Made by a program: the position numbers and the translations under genes. From a virus, in the IMG/VR virus record IMGVR_UViG_3300044957_000168, positions 27,600-91,599 of that record: 64,000 bases of DNA; one strand, 5' to 3'. The notes below the pieces were generated by a model. It saw only the letters and a program-made list of their open reading frames with translations, searched no databases and had not been told where the DNA came from. Below are positions 17,353 through 26,504 of the stretch, in pieces (the stretch's first letter is position 1; every line of letters starts with the position of its first letter).

Positions 17353-18654
17353 ATGGCAACTAATAACTGTGGAAATTCAAATTGTGGATGCACAAATACA
17401 TATACTGTAACGGCACCATGTCCTCCTTCATGCCCTGAAGTATTTAATTCATCTTGTATTGTTTACACAGGTACTGATATTTTATGTAATCAAGATACTG
17501 TAATTAGCAGATATGATTATCTTGATACTATTATTACTAAACTAGTAAACTACATCTGTAGCGTTCAAGCTCCAGTAACAGTTGTAGTAGGATCTACTTA
17601 TGTTGATGTATCTCAAAATACAGTAGGTAATACAACTACATATACTGTATCTGTAGATATTCCTGCACTTCAAGCATATTTTGATATAATTATTTCTCAA
17701 ACAATTGCAGCTTCAATTTTTGAAGGGCCTGGTATTGATGTAAGTGTTAATCCAATTACAAATGCTGTAACTATTTCTCATGAAGATACATCAACTGTAG
17801 CAAACTTATCAAGCAGTAATTCAGGTAATACTTTTATTCAAGATATCTTCTTTACATTTGACACCTTTGGACATGTTACTGGTGCATCAGTTGTTCCTAG
17901 TTCTGTAACTCCTCCAAATGATTTTGATAGAGCTCAGATTAATCCTGATTTAGGATTTACATGGGGACCTAATAATGATCCAACTAATATTCAAATTGCT
18001 GATGCTCCTGGAGATACATTAAACTTTGTGGCTGGAACAGGTATTACACTTAATGCAAGTACTGTACCTACTACTGACGCAATTAGAATTACTAACTCTG
18101 ATCCAGGTTCTGCAGTTACACTTACTTCAGCCGGTGGTACAGAAACTTTAGTAAATAATGGTACAGGACCTGCTTTAGCAACAAAAGGACTTACTGCAGG
18201 AACAGGTATTTCATTAACTGGTACAGCAACTGCAATTACGTTGACTAATACAGATCCAGGATCTGCTGTTACTTTAACAGATGCTGGTACTACTGCACAT
18301 GAATCATTAGTAAATAATGGGGTTGGTCCAGCTCTAGCTACTAAAGGATTAAAAGCAGGTACTGGAATTTCATTAAGTGCTACTGGTACAGATATTACTA
18401 TTACTAATACCATTACTTCAGTTGTTCAAAAATACACAACAACAACTTTTCTTCCGGGAGCAGGTAGTGTTACTATCACACATAACTTAAACACACTAGA
18501 TATTGTTGTTGCTGTCTCTCAAGATGGAGTTCCTCCATTAAATGGTTTAGTACCTGGTGTTGACTACACTTACACCATTACAAGTTTAAATACAATAAAT
18601 GTTAATGATGCAGCATTTGGTGGTGGCTCTATTAGAGTTACTGTTATAGGATAA
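17353..18654 (+). CDS. Fibre-like structural protein with tandem shaft repeats
   Basis: A 433-residue protein. The N-terminus contains CGNSNCGC and CPPSCPEVFNSSCIVYTG, and then DTVISRYDYLDTIITKL, the same anchor type as the preceding gene. The middle is Thr/Ser/Asn-rich beta structure (75-245). Two 51- and 53-residue repeats follow (DPGSAVTLT...GTGISL...TNT), then a C-terminal domain of about 80 residues (QKYTTTTFLPGAGSVTITHN) that resembles the tip or trimerisation domain of short fibres. The two adjacent anchors suggest both fibres dock on the same type of site. A strong terminator follows. Confidence 0.65.
   Translation: MATNNCGNSNCGCTNTYTVTAPCPPSCPEVFNSSCIVYTGTDILCNQDTVISRYDYLDTIITKLVNYICSVQAPVTVVVGSTYVDVSQNTVGNTTTYTVSVDIPALQAYFDIIISQTIAASIFEGPGIDVSVNPITNAVTISHEDTSTVANLSSSNSGNTFIQDIFFTFDTFGHVTGASVVPSSVTPPNDFDRAQINPDLGFTWGPNNDPTNIQIADAPGDTLNFVAGTGITLNASTVPTTDAIRITNSDPGSAVTLTSAGGTETLVNNGTGPALATKGLTAGTGISLTGTATAITLTNTDPGSAVTLTDAGTTAHESLVNNGVGPALATKGLKAGTGISLSATGTDITITNTITSVVQKYTTTTFLPGAGSVTITHNLNTLDIVVAVSQDGVPPLNGLVPGVDYTYTITSLNTINVNDAAFGGGSIRVTVIG
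18100..18411 (+). repeat. Two in-frame tandem shaft repeats
   Basis: Unit 1 covers 18100-18252 and unit 2 covers 18253-18411. Both encode DPGSAVTL, LVNNG, GPALATKGL, AGTGISL and a closing TNT. They differ by third-base changes and a two-residue insertion, so the duplication is not recent. Confidence 0.8.
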
Positions 18655-18662
18655 GGTTGCAG

Positions 18663-18719
18663 GTTTGTTGGTTTCTGTAACAAACAGACAAGCCCTCACA
18701 CTCGTGGGGGTTTTGTTTT
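18663..18719 (+). terminator. Double hairpin with intrinsic terminator
   Basis: A first stem GTTTGTT/AACAAAC (18663-18685) is followed by CCCTCAC/GTGGGGG (18693-18710, one G-T pair, ACTC loop) and TTTTGTTTT. It closes the fibre gene block. Confidence 0.8.
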
Positions 18720-18724
18720 ATTAG

Positions 18725-18763
18725 TATATTTGTTAAAGTCATTAATTTTTAGTATATTAATAT
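18725..18763 (+). promoter_or_regulatory. Candidate promoter for the tail module
   Basis: Between the terminator and the next start lie TATATTTG (an exact TAnnTTTG match to the Bacteroidota -7 element) and, 20 bases on, TTTTTAGTATATTAATATG, whose last bases include the start codon. The AGTATATT core also occurs at 33454. Use of the second element would give a nearly leaderless message. Confidence 0.4.
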
Positions 18764-19343
18764 GAGGGAATTTAATAAACCAAATGTAAAGGCTTCAAGG
18801 TATCGACCTGAAGTAAACACTATTTTAAACAAAGAGTTCTTTGAAAATTTTAAAAAGAAACATCCTAAGTATAAAGACTTAGATAATAAAATGCTTAGAA
18901 AAATTATTAAAAGGTTTAATCAAGTATTGCATCAAACAGTTATTGATACAAGGGATGGTGTTCAGTTACCCGAACAAATTGGTTGGATCTTTATTGGTAC
19001 TTGTGAGAGAAGTAAAAAGGACAATATTGATTATGCCAAATCAAACAAGTATGGTGTAAAGGTAACTAATAACAACTGGGACACAGATGGCAAACTAGCA
19101 AAAATATTTTTTACAAACTATGCTCCAAAACACAGAATGAAGAACAGAGAATTTTGGGGGTTTCAAGCATGCAGAGATTTTAAAAGAGCAGTAGCTAAAA
19201 CATATCCTGAAAATTGGAATATGTATGTACAAGTCTTACCAGAATCAAAAATTAATAAAGTTTATAATAGTGTACTTTACAAGGATTATATGAATAAAGT
19301 TAAAACAAAAGCTCTTAAGAGCTATAATGAATTTGACATATGA
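18762..19343 (+). CDS. IHF/HU-like tail-module protein
   Basis: A 193-residue basic protein. Crassvirales encode IHF-subunit-like proteins next to the tail genes, and this gene has that position. Residues 27-75 (EFFENFKKKHPKYKDLDNKM, then LRKIIKRFNQVLHQTVID) match the helical dimerisation half of the IHF/HU fold, and 66-85 (DTRDGVQLPEQIGWIFIG) its first strands. A strand region and a basic C-terminal helix follow. In phage tails this fold has been reused as a ring/connector piece, so DNA binding should not be assumed. The stop overlaps the next start as ATGA. The fold call rests on gene order and a loose pattern. Confidence 0.45.
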   Translation: MREFNKPNVKASRYRPEVNTILNKEFFENFKKKHPKYKDLDNKMLRKIIKRFNQVLHQTVIDTRDGVQLPEQIGWIFIGTCERSKKDNIDYAKSNKYGVKVTNNNWDTDGKLAKIFFTNYAPKHRMKNREFWGFQACRDFKRAVAKTYPENWNMYVQVLPESKINKVYNSVLYKDYMNKVKTKALKSYNEFDI

Positions 19344-20002
19344 CAACAATAGGTGAAGCCGTATCAAGAGTTAGAAATGCATTAAAAGCTGTTAAGGAAG
19401 ATCCTTTCTTAACAGATAGAACTATTTATTATGCATTAACTAAGTATGGTCAGACACTTCTTAAAAGAGAAGACAATCAATTTAGACTAATGAAAATTAG
19501 TTCTATATTCAAGGTTCTTCCCTATATTGAACTTATTGATGTAGATAAAGTAGAAGCAGGATGTATTGGAGTATATTCTGGTTGTTACTTTAAAAGATCA
19601 AAAGAAAAACTACCTACTATATTTGATGGTGCTCTAGGTCCTATTATACGTACTGTGTCTTCAATAGATGGTACAATAGAAATGTTTAGAACTGATCCAG
19701 GTACTTGGATTTCTATAACTAAATCTACAACTTTTAAATATAATACAAGAAAATACTTTTGGTATTTAAACGGATACTTGTATGCACCAAATATTGATTG
19801 GGATGCTGTAAGAATGGAAGCAGTGTTTGAAGGTAAAGTAGATGCATGTGATACAGATCCTTGTCTTATTAGACAAGATGATCCACTTCCTTTTCCAGAA
19901 TATTTATTTTCTGAGGTAGAGCAATTTGTAATAAAAGAATTAACTATAGCTATGCAAGTACCTACAGATGGTGCTGATGATAGTCAAAATGTACTTAGAT
20001 AA
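19340..20002 (+). CDS. Tail connector / ring protein
   Basis: A 220-residue protein that starts inside the previous stop codon (ATGA) and ends in a TAATG overlap with the next gene. It has a helical N-terminal part (TTIGEAVSRVRNALKAVKED, then LTDRTIYYALTKYGQTLL), a beta core with FKVLPYIELIDVD and a CIGVYSGCYFKRS hairpin, and a C-terminal helix (EVEQFVIKELTIAMQVPTD). This helix-beta-helix plan is that of head-tail connector proteins. Tight coupling with the tail tube-like gene supports a complex of equal copy number. Confidence 0.55.
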   Translation: MTTIGEAVSRVRNALKAVKEDPFLTDRTIYYALTKYGQTLLKREDNQFRLMKISSIFKVLPYIELIDVDKVEAGCIGVYSGCYFKRSKEKLPTIFDGALGPIIRTVSSIDGTIEMFRTDPGTWISITKSTTFKYNTRKYFWYLNGYLYAPNIDWDAVRMEAVFEGKVDACDTDPCLIRQDDPLPFPEYLFSEVEQFVIKELTIAMQVPTDGADDSQNVLR

Positions 20003-21000
20003 TGGACTTTAACTATACTCTTAAATATAGAACATTTGACCAACTCTTGGAAGATGTAACTATTGACTTACATACTTTTGCTCTAGAAAATATGATAGAG
20101 CCTCAGCAACTTATAAAGCTTGTAAGAAAAGTTAATTATCAGTTAGGTCTTAGAATTAACCAAACAAAGGAAGTTATATTAGATGTAACTCATCACAAAG
20201 TAAAATTACCGGATGATTTTTATACATTCAATTATGCACTTATTTGTGGTGATTTTAAAGAAGTAATAGGTTATGATGGTATGGCTGGTGGTACAAATAT
20301 TCAAGAATTACCATATACTGATTGGCCAAATAATATTACAGAGTGTGGTTGTCCTGTAGATAACACATGTTGTTTAAATGGTAAAGAAGGAATATGCATT
20401 ACACATAATCCACAAGAACCATATGGTGATCCATTAGCAAAACCAAGGGTGTTTCTAAATTGTAAGAATGAGGCATATGAACTTATTCAAGTGATTAATC
20501 CAAGTGTAACTAGATTATTTAGATATCTCAAACCTTTGAGAATGAAATCTAGTCAAGAGATTGAATGTGAATGTCCAAATCTTTATTATAATACTGCAGA
20601 TCAAGGTTGGATTAAAGATGGATTTTTAAATACAACATTTGAATGTGGTAAAGTATATTTAAATTATCAGGGAGATATGACTGATGACAATGGACACTTG
20701 CTTGTTCCAGATCATGAGTTACTTAATGAATATTATGAGTATGCATTAAAATCTAGAATCTTTGAAAATTTATTTTTAAATGGTGAAGATGTTTCACAAA
20801 GAATGCAAGTTGTTGAAACTAGACTTAGAGAGGCTAGAAATAATGCTATTAGTTTAGTTAATACACCAAACTTTAGAGAAATGGAAAAACTTTGGTGGAC
20901 AAATAGAAAAGCAATGTATGGCAAGTATTACTATATGTTTATGAGCCATTCACCAAATAATCCATACATAAGAGGAAATACAAACAATAGAGTTCTTTAA
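20002..21000 (+). CDS. Tail tubular / ring protein (P22 gp4-like position)
   Basis: A 332-residue protein between the connector-like gene and the large tail stabilisation gene, where Crassvirales carry a protein related in fold to P22 gp4. N-terminal helices (FDQLLEDVTIDLHTFALEN, then PQQLIKLVRKVNYQLGLRIN) are followed by a beta core with KLPDDFYTFNYALIC, a cysteine-rich loop near 110-140 (CGCPVDNTCC) and long C-terminal helices (240-310) with the motif MQVVETRLREARNNAISLVN. The C-terminus is basic and Tyr-rich. The cysteine-rich loop may be a metal- or disulphide-stabilised insertion. No enzyme function is expected. Confidence 0.6.
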   Translation: MDFNYTLKYRTFDQLLEDVTIDLHTFALENMIEPQQLIKLVRKVNYQLGLRINQTKEVILDVTHHKVKLPDDFYTFNYALICGDFKEVIGYDGMAGGTNIQELPYTDWPNNITECGCPVDNTCCLNGKEGICITHNPQEPYGDPLAKPRVFLNCKNEAYELIQVINPSVTRLFRYLKPLRMKSSQEIECECPNLYYNTADQGWIKDGFLNTTFECGKVYLNYQGDMTDDNGHLLVPDHELLNEYYEYALKSRIFENLFLNGEDVSQRMQVVETRLREARNNAISLVNTPNFREMEKLWWTNRKAMYGKYYYMFMSHSPNNPYIRGNTNNRVL

Positions 21001-21002
21001 TT

Positions 21003-24000
21003 ATGGCGAAATATCAAGGATTACAAGATACTAGCAAATCTTTTACTAATTCATTTACTAAAGGATTAAATAAAGACTCAGACCCTTCATTTGTACAAGA
21101 AGGGATGTGGACACATGCTATCAATGTTGTAAATAATACAATTGAAGGTGACGTAGGTACATTATCTAATGAAACATCAAATATCTTATGTGCCTCAGTA
21201 GGTAGATCAATGCCTGCAACAGTAACTGAAAAATTTATTCTGGGTGCAATTTATTTATACTCTGATAAATGGATAATTTATTCTGTAGGTTATAATGCAA
21301 TAGGATTAGCCGTTACTTCAGAAATAGGATTGCTTGAAGAAGATGTTTGTACATATAGAGAAATAGTTCAAGATCCTTGTTTAAGCTTTGATAAGCATTA
21401 CCTTATATCTGGAGCATCAAGGGAAAAAGAAGATTGTTCTTGGCAAGTATATTGGGCAGATGGTTTAAATCCAGATAGATTTTTAAATATAGGAGATCCT
21501 AAACTTTGGCCAACTCCAGATTATCAGTGGGTAGGGGGAACAATCAATATGAATTTCTATTCTAATGGTTCAGATACAACCTTTCTTTGGCCTGGAGTTC
21601 AATGGGAACAAACTTGTCCTACTCCTGCACCAGCTGGTGGTGGACCATATGTTTTAGATTGTGAGCATTGTAGAGATGTAAATAAATTAGATTGTCCTAA
21701 AACAAGAATTGCAAGACTAATGGAAACACCATGTCTTAATTTAATATTAGGTCAATCTGGTGGGACACTTGCCAACGGTACATATTTTGCAGTAATAGCA
21801 TATTCAATAAAAGGTCAAAAAGTAACTGATTGGTTTTCTCAAAGTAATTTTCAGTTTGTTTATACAGAAAATGACTTAGAGGGTTCTTTAACTGTTGAGG
21901 TAAGTGCTGACTCAGAAAATTTTGATGAGTTTATTCTAGCAATAGTAGAATCAACAAATCAACAAACAGTAGCTACACAGATGGGAATTTATTCTACTAA
22001 AACTAGTAGAATTGCTATTGATCAAATTAATCCAAGTAATATTAAAATCCCATTAGAACAAATACCCATACAAACACCAGTATTTGAAACATCTGATCAA
22101 ATGACAGATGTTAATGGATATTTAATGAGGGTAGGACCCAGATCTAAATTTGATTTTAATTATCAACCTCTCGCTAATTTAATTAGAGCTAAATGGACAA
22201 GTGTTGAATACCCGGCAGATTATTATGTAAAGGGTGGTAATAAAACAAATTATCTTAGAGATGAAGTATATACTTTTTATATAAGATGGATTTATGATAC
22301 AGGAGATAAATCAGCATCATATCACATTCCTGGTAGGCCCTCAAAGAATTTTCAAATTCCAGGAGGGATATCTATGGCTGAGACAGATTTCTTTAATGTA
22401 ACAAATGATAAAAACGTATTAGCAACAGATGACCAAGTATTTGAAGTATATAACACAGCTTCATTTAGTCCATATCCTACAACATTACCTGGAGCAACAC
22501 TTGTAAATGGTAAATGGGTTTTACCAGATGGAGGTACATTACTTGCTGTTGGTGAGATGGGTTATTGGCAATCATCAGAAAGATACCCAAATAATAGACC
22601 AGATATATGGAATCCAAGTAAATATTGTTGGACTGGTCCTGCTGCACAAATTCAACCTGGTCAAACAGAAGGTTACTATGATCTTTGTGGTAAAAACATA
22701 AGACATCATAAATTTCCAGAAGACTTTATAAATAATAGTGCTAATACAGAAGTAATGCACTTTAGACCTACAACAAATGCAGCAACATCTGGAGATGAAT
22801 ACTTTATAAGGATCATGGGAGTAATGTTTGAAAACATTATTCTCCCTAAAGATCAAGATGGAAATGATATTCCTGGTATTGTAGGTTATGAAATATTAAG
22901 AGGTTCAAGAGAAGGTAACAAAACTATTGTTGCTAAAGGAATGGTAAATAACTTTAGGACATTTGAGTTAAAAGGTGCACTTGCAAAAAACAGAACAGGG
23001 TTATATCCTAACTATCCATATAACACAATACAACCAATTGGTTGGTCAATAAATCAAAATGACCATAACTATAATGTGAATGATCCTTATATAAAAAATG
23101 TAGGTAATAATAATGATGTAGTTAATCAAGATATACCAACTGATATATTTACATTTCATTCTCCGGATACAATGTTCCGGACTCCGTTTCTTTCTACTAC
23201 AGAATTTAAACTGTATGGATCATTAAATGGGTATGCTGATATGAATTTTCAGGAACCTAATGGTCATCCTAAATTTAAACTGCTTTCTGATTATGTGGTT
23301 TTACCAATGATTATAGCTGGAGTTGCAGAAGCAATAATATCTATGATTGGTAGAAGAACTATTAATTCTCCAACTATTGTTCCAGGTTCAGGTGCAAGTG
23401 ATGCAGCAGGTGCTGCTTCTGCAGCAGCTTTAGCAGCAATGCCAATTGTTACTGGTGCAGCTGCGTCATACAATGCATTTATTGGATCATATTATAGTTC
23501 TGGTCAAGCATTAGCAGATGTTTTTTTAATGTTAGCTGGTGGATATGGTGCAACACAACTTTCAGCTTTTGATCAAGGTCTTGCTGCTGCCACAGCTGCT
23601 GCAGCTACATCAAATGTAGTAGTTCCTGCAACAATAGCTGGAACAATAGAATTACCAGATTTTGCATATTTAGATCCAATAACAAGAACTCTTGGAGCAT
23701 TAAATCAAATTGTATATTATTTTTCAGAAGGTGCAGATATTGCATTAAAAATATTTTATGCAATTACACCATATAGACAATATGCATTACAACAAGTAAG
23801 TCATGGATATTATAACACTATGTCTAGAATTTCTAATTCTTTATTGAAAAGATTTAGAATAGATGACAGTTTTTACATGAGAGATAATATTCAACAAGTA
23901 TCTAAATATCAAGATGTTACAACTGGTAATTATTATAATTATACAATTAATAATTTACAAAGATCTGATGCTGTTGTAATTAGAACAATGTCTGGTCCAC

Positions 24001-26504
24001 AATATTTGGGTGGTGTAAATATTGGACCACATCTAATAACATCAGGTTTTCAAGATAAATCACTAGTTACTTTAGGAACTCTAGTTCAAAATAGTTCTGA
24101 TCCTGCAATTTTACCAGGACTTCTTCCAGATTTTAATGATGATAAAAAAGACTTACCATTTAGTTTACAAATAGCAAGTCATTATGGTGCAATCAAAGGA
24201 AGAGTGAGAAATCAATATGGTCAATTGGGTAGTGAATTTCAAACAGTTATTACACCATGTGAACAAAAATTATCAAATTATAATGTACAACCTGCCGGGT
24301 GGATTTGTCCTACAATTAATGGACAAAATTATAGTGCAAATGTAATTACAAGAACTCCAATATTTTTTGGAGGAGATACTTATATAAATAGATATACGGA
24401 GAAGAACAACATGATGTTCTTTTATAATTGGTTATATGGACAACCAGATGGGTTTGAATATAACTACTTCTTATATAGTATGATACCAAGTGCAAGATTT
24501 GCTACAAATAGTATTGCATATGATCCAGGAGATTTAGCAGAAGTTTTTAATTTTAATTCTCCTGCTGTACCTGGTACAGGTGCATTTCCAGGAAGATTTT
24601 ATAATTTGGACTACTATGTACCAGGTATACTTGGTAATAGAAAATATAATTATAATGATGATACTAAAGGTGGTTCTCCAGGATTTTTTCCTTTTCAAAA
24701 TTTTGTAGAAAGAGAAAAAGGTTTATGGTCAGTAAGAGATGCATACTTTTATTTAGCTAACTCAGGAGTAAGGGATTTCTTTGTTGAATCTGAAGTACTT
24801 ATTGATTTTAGAAAACAAAGTACAAGAGAGGGTGGTAAACATTATGATCCTTATAAATATACTGATATTGAAGCTATGTTTGATATGAACCCAGATATTA
24901 TGGGTAGACTTAGTGAATATATCTATGATTACTCATTAAGTGTTTCTAAACTATACAATCAATATTTTTCTGTAGGTAGTTTACAATCAAGATATTATGA
25001 CCCAGAAGTAGCTAAATATTGTTACACATATTATCCAGATAGAATAATTTATTCATTACCTCAACAAGATGAAGCAATAAAAGATAGTTGGTTTATCTAT
25101 TTAGTAAATAACTATAAGGAATTTAAAGGGCAAATATCTGGTGTTAAGTCAATTAACAAATCTGGTATATTTATTACTTTTAAAAATGAAAGCCCATTAA
25201 TGTATCAAGGTGTAGATACACTTGAGACAGATTTAAATACTAAGATTACTATTGGGGATGGTGGATTATTTTCTCAGCCACAACAATCTGTTTCTAATGC
25301 CGATAAGGCATATGAATATGGATCATCACAAAATAGATTATCTGTAATATCTACACCAGCAGGTATATTCTATATGTCTCAAAATCAAGGTAGAATATTT
25401 AGTTATGGTCAAGGTTTACAAGAGATATCCCAATCAGGATTAAAGTGGTGGTTTATTTTATATATGCCATATCAATTAACTTTAGATTTTCCTGAATATC
25501 CTTGGACAGATAATCCTGTAGCTGGTATTGGATGTCAAGCAACTTATGACAGTTCTAGTGCAGTTCTTTATTTTGCTAAAAAAGACTACCGTCTTAAAAA
25601 AGAATTTAAAGGAAGAGTTACATATGAACCATTAGATAGAAAAGGATTTGGAGATGTTTTTATTCTTGATGGATCTAAAAATTCTAAATACAGACTAGGA
25701 GATCCTTATCTTTTTGATGATGCTTCTTGGACAGTGAGCTATGACCCTAAACAACAATACTGGGTAAGTTTTCATGACTGGCATCCTGATTTATTAATAC
25801 CAACTAAAGATATATTCTTAAGTACAAAAGGTAATGGTATATGGAAACATAATTTTATCTGTGATGGTTTCTGTAATTTCTATGGTCAACAATATGGCTT
25901 TGAAATAGAATTTCCAATTGTTACTGGTCAAACAGTAATGACCACTAGATCAATGGAATATATTTTAGAAGCATACAGAAGACGTGGTGATAGTTGTATA
26001 GATCAACATCATGTTCTTGATTACAACTTTGATACAGCTGTAGTTTATAATTCAGAACAAGTTTCCGGATACTTAAATTTAAATATATATCCTAAGAACG
26101 ATATTAATCTATCACTACAATATCCTAAGATAGGTACAAACCAGTCTTCATACGATATATTATTTTCTAAAGAAGAACAGAAGTATAGATTCAATCAATT
26201 CTGGGATATTACAAAAGATCGTGCAGAGTTCCCTATAGGTTCTAATTATCCTCCTACAGGTCCATTAGTTCCAGGTACTACTCAACTTCTTGGTAATTAC
26301 TCTTCTGAAAATACTTGGATTACAGCTGCAGATGGATACAGTAGAATATTAAATCCAAATAATATGGATTATAGTAAACCTGAATTGCAAAGAAAAAAAT
26401 TCAGACATTACTTGAATTTCTTAAATTTAAGAAAAGAGCAGTGTAATGATGTTAACGTCATACTCAAAATGTCAAATAGTAAAAATCAATATTCTTCAAG
26501 GTAA
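21003..26504 (+). CDS. Tail stabilisation / muzzle protein (P22 gp10-like)
   Basis: A 1833-residue protein. The N-terminus (FTNSFTKGLNKDSDPSFVQE, then GMWTHAINVVNN and GDVGTLSNETSN) is the typical start of the large Crassvirales tail stabilisation protein, which begins a beta-propeller and forms the distal tail nozzle. Most of the chain is aromatic-rich beta structure, with several Tyr/Asn-rich loops. Residues about 760-880 stand apart: a hydrophobic Ala/Gly-rich block including LPMIIAGVAEAIISMIG, ASAAALAAMPIVTGAAAS and LAAATAAAATSN, which may form a helical bundle that gates the channel or meets a membrane. A TAATG overlap couples it to the first giant cargo gene. Confidence 0.8.
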   Translation: MAKYQGLQDTSKSFTNSFTKGLNKDSDPSFVQEGMWTHAINVVNNTIEGDVGTLSNETSNILCASVGRSMPATVTEKFILGAIYLYSDKWIIYSVGYNAIGLAVTSEIGLLEEDVCTYREIVQDPCLSFDKHYLISGASREKEDCSWQVYWADGLNPDRFLNIGDPKLWPTPDYQWVGGTINMNFYSNGSDTTFLWPGVQWEQTCPTPAPAGGGPYVLDCEHCRDVNKLDCPKTRIARLMETPCLNLILGQSGGTLANGTYFAVIAYSIKGQKVTDWFSQSNFQFVYTENDLEGSLTVEVSADSENFDEFILAIVESTNQQTVATQMGIYSTKTSRIAIDQINPSNIKIPLEQIPIQTPVFETSDQMTDVNGYLMRVGPRSKFDFNYQPLANLIRAKWTSVEYPADYYVKGGNKTNYLRDEVYTFYIRWIYDTGDKSASYHIPGRPSKNFQIPGGISMAETDFFNVTNDKNVLATDDQVFEVYNTASFSPYPTTLPGATLVNGKWVLPDGGTLLAVGEMGYWQSSERYPNNRPDIWNPSKYCWTGPAAQIQPGQTEGYYDLCGKNIRHHKFPEDFINNSANTEVMHFRPTTNAATSGDEYFIRIMGVMFENIILPKDQDGNDIPGIVGYEILRGSREGNKTIVAKGMVNNFRTFELKGALAKNRTGLYPNYPYNTIQPIGWSINQNDHNYNVNDPYIKNVGNNNDVVNQDIPTDIFTFHSPDTMFRTPFLSTTEFKLYGSLNGYADMNFQEPNGHPKFKLLSDYVVLPMIIAGVAEAIISMIGRRTINSPTIVPGSGASDAAGAASAAALAAMPIVTGAAASYNAFIGSYYSSGQALADVFLMLAGGYGATQLSAFDQGLAAATAAAATSNVVVPATIAGTIELPDFAYLDPITRTLGALNQIVYYFSEGADIALKIFYAITPYRQYALQQVSHGYYNTMSRISNSLLKRFRIDDSFYMRDNIQQVSKYQDVTTGNYYNYTINNLQRSDAVVIRTMSGPQYLGGVNIGPHLITSGFQDKSLVTLGTLVQNSSDPAILPGLLPDFNDDKKDLPFSLQIASHYGAIKGRVRNQYGQLGSEFQTVITPCEQKLSNYNVQPAGWICPTINGQNYSANVITRTPIFFGGDTYINRYTEKNNMMFFYNWLYGQPDGFEYNYFLYSMIPSARFATNSIAYDPGDLAEVFNFNSPAVPGTGAFPGRFYNLDYYVPGILGNRKYNYNDDTKGGSPGFFPFQNFVEREKGLWSVRDAYFYLANSGVRDFFVESEVLIDFRKQSTREGGKHYDPYKYTDIEAMFDMNPDIMGRLSEYIYDYSLSVSKLYNQYFSVGSLQSRYYDPEVAKYCYTYYPDRIIYSLPQQDEAIKDSWFIYLVNNYKEFKGQISGVKSINKSGIFITFKNESPLMYQGVDTLETDLNTKITIGDGGLFSQPQQSVSNADKAYEYGSSQNRLSVISTPAGIFYMSQNQGRIFSYGQGLQEISQSGLKWWFILYMPYQLTLDFPEYPWTDNPVAGIGCQATYDSSSAVLYFAKKDYRLKKEFKGRVTYEPLDRKGFGDVFILDGSKNSKYRLGDPYLFDDASWTVSYDPKQQYWVSFHDWHPDLLIPTKDIFLSTKGNGIWKHNFICDGFCNFYGQQYGFEIEFPIVTGQTVMTTRSMEYILEAYRRRGDSCIDQHHVLDYNFDTAVVYNSEQVSGYLNLNIYPKNDINLSLQYPKIGTNQSSYDILFSKEEQKYRFNQFWDITKDRAEFPIGSNYPPTGPLVPGTTQLLGNYSSENTWITAADGYSRILNPNNMDYSKPELQRKKFRHYLNFLNLRKEQCNDVNVILKMSNSKNQYSSR

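Noticed and set aside
17991-18413. 140-residue minus-strand frame opposite the fibre gene
   Set aside because: It lies opposite the tandem repeats and shows valine-rich composition from reading Thr/Asn codons in reverse; no gene organisation supports it.
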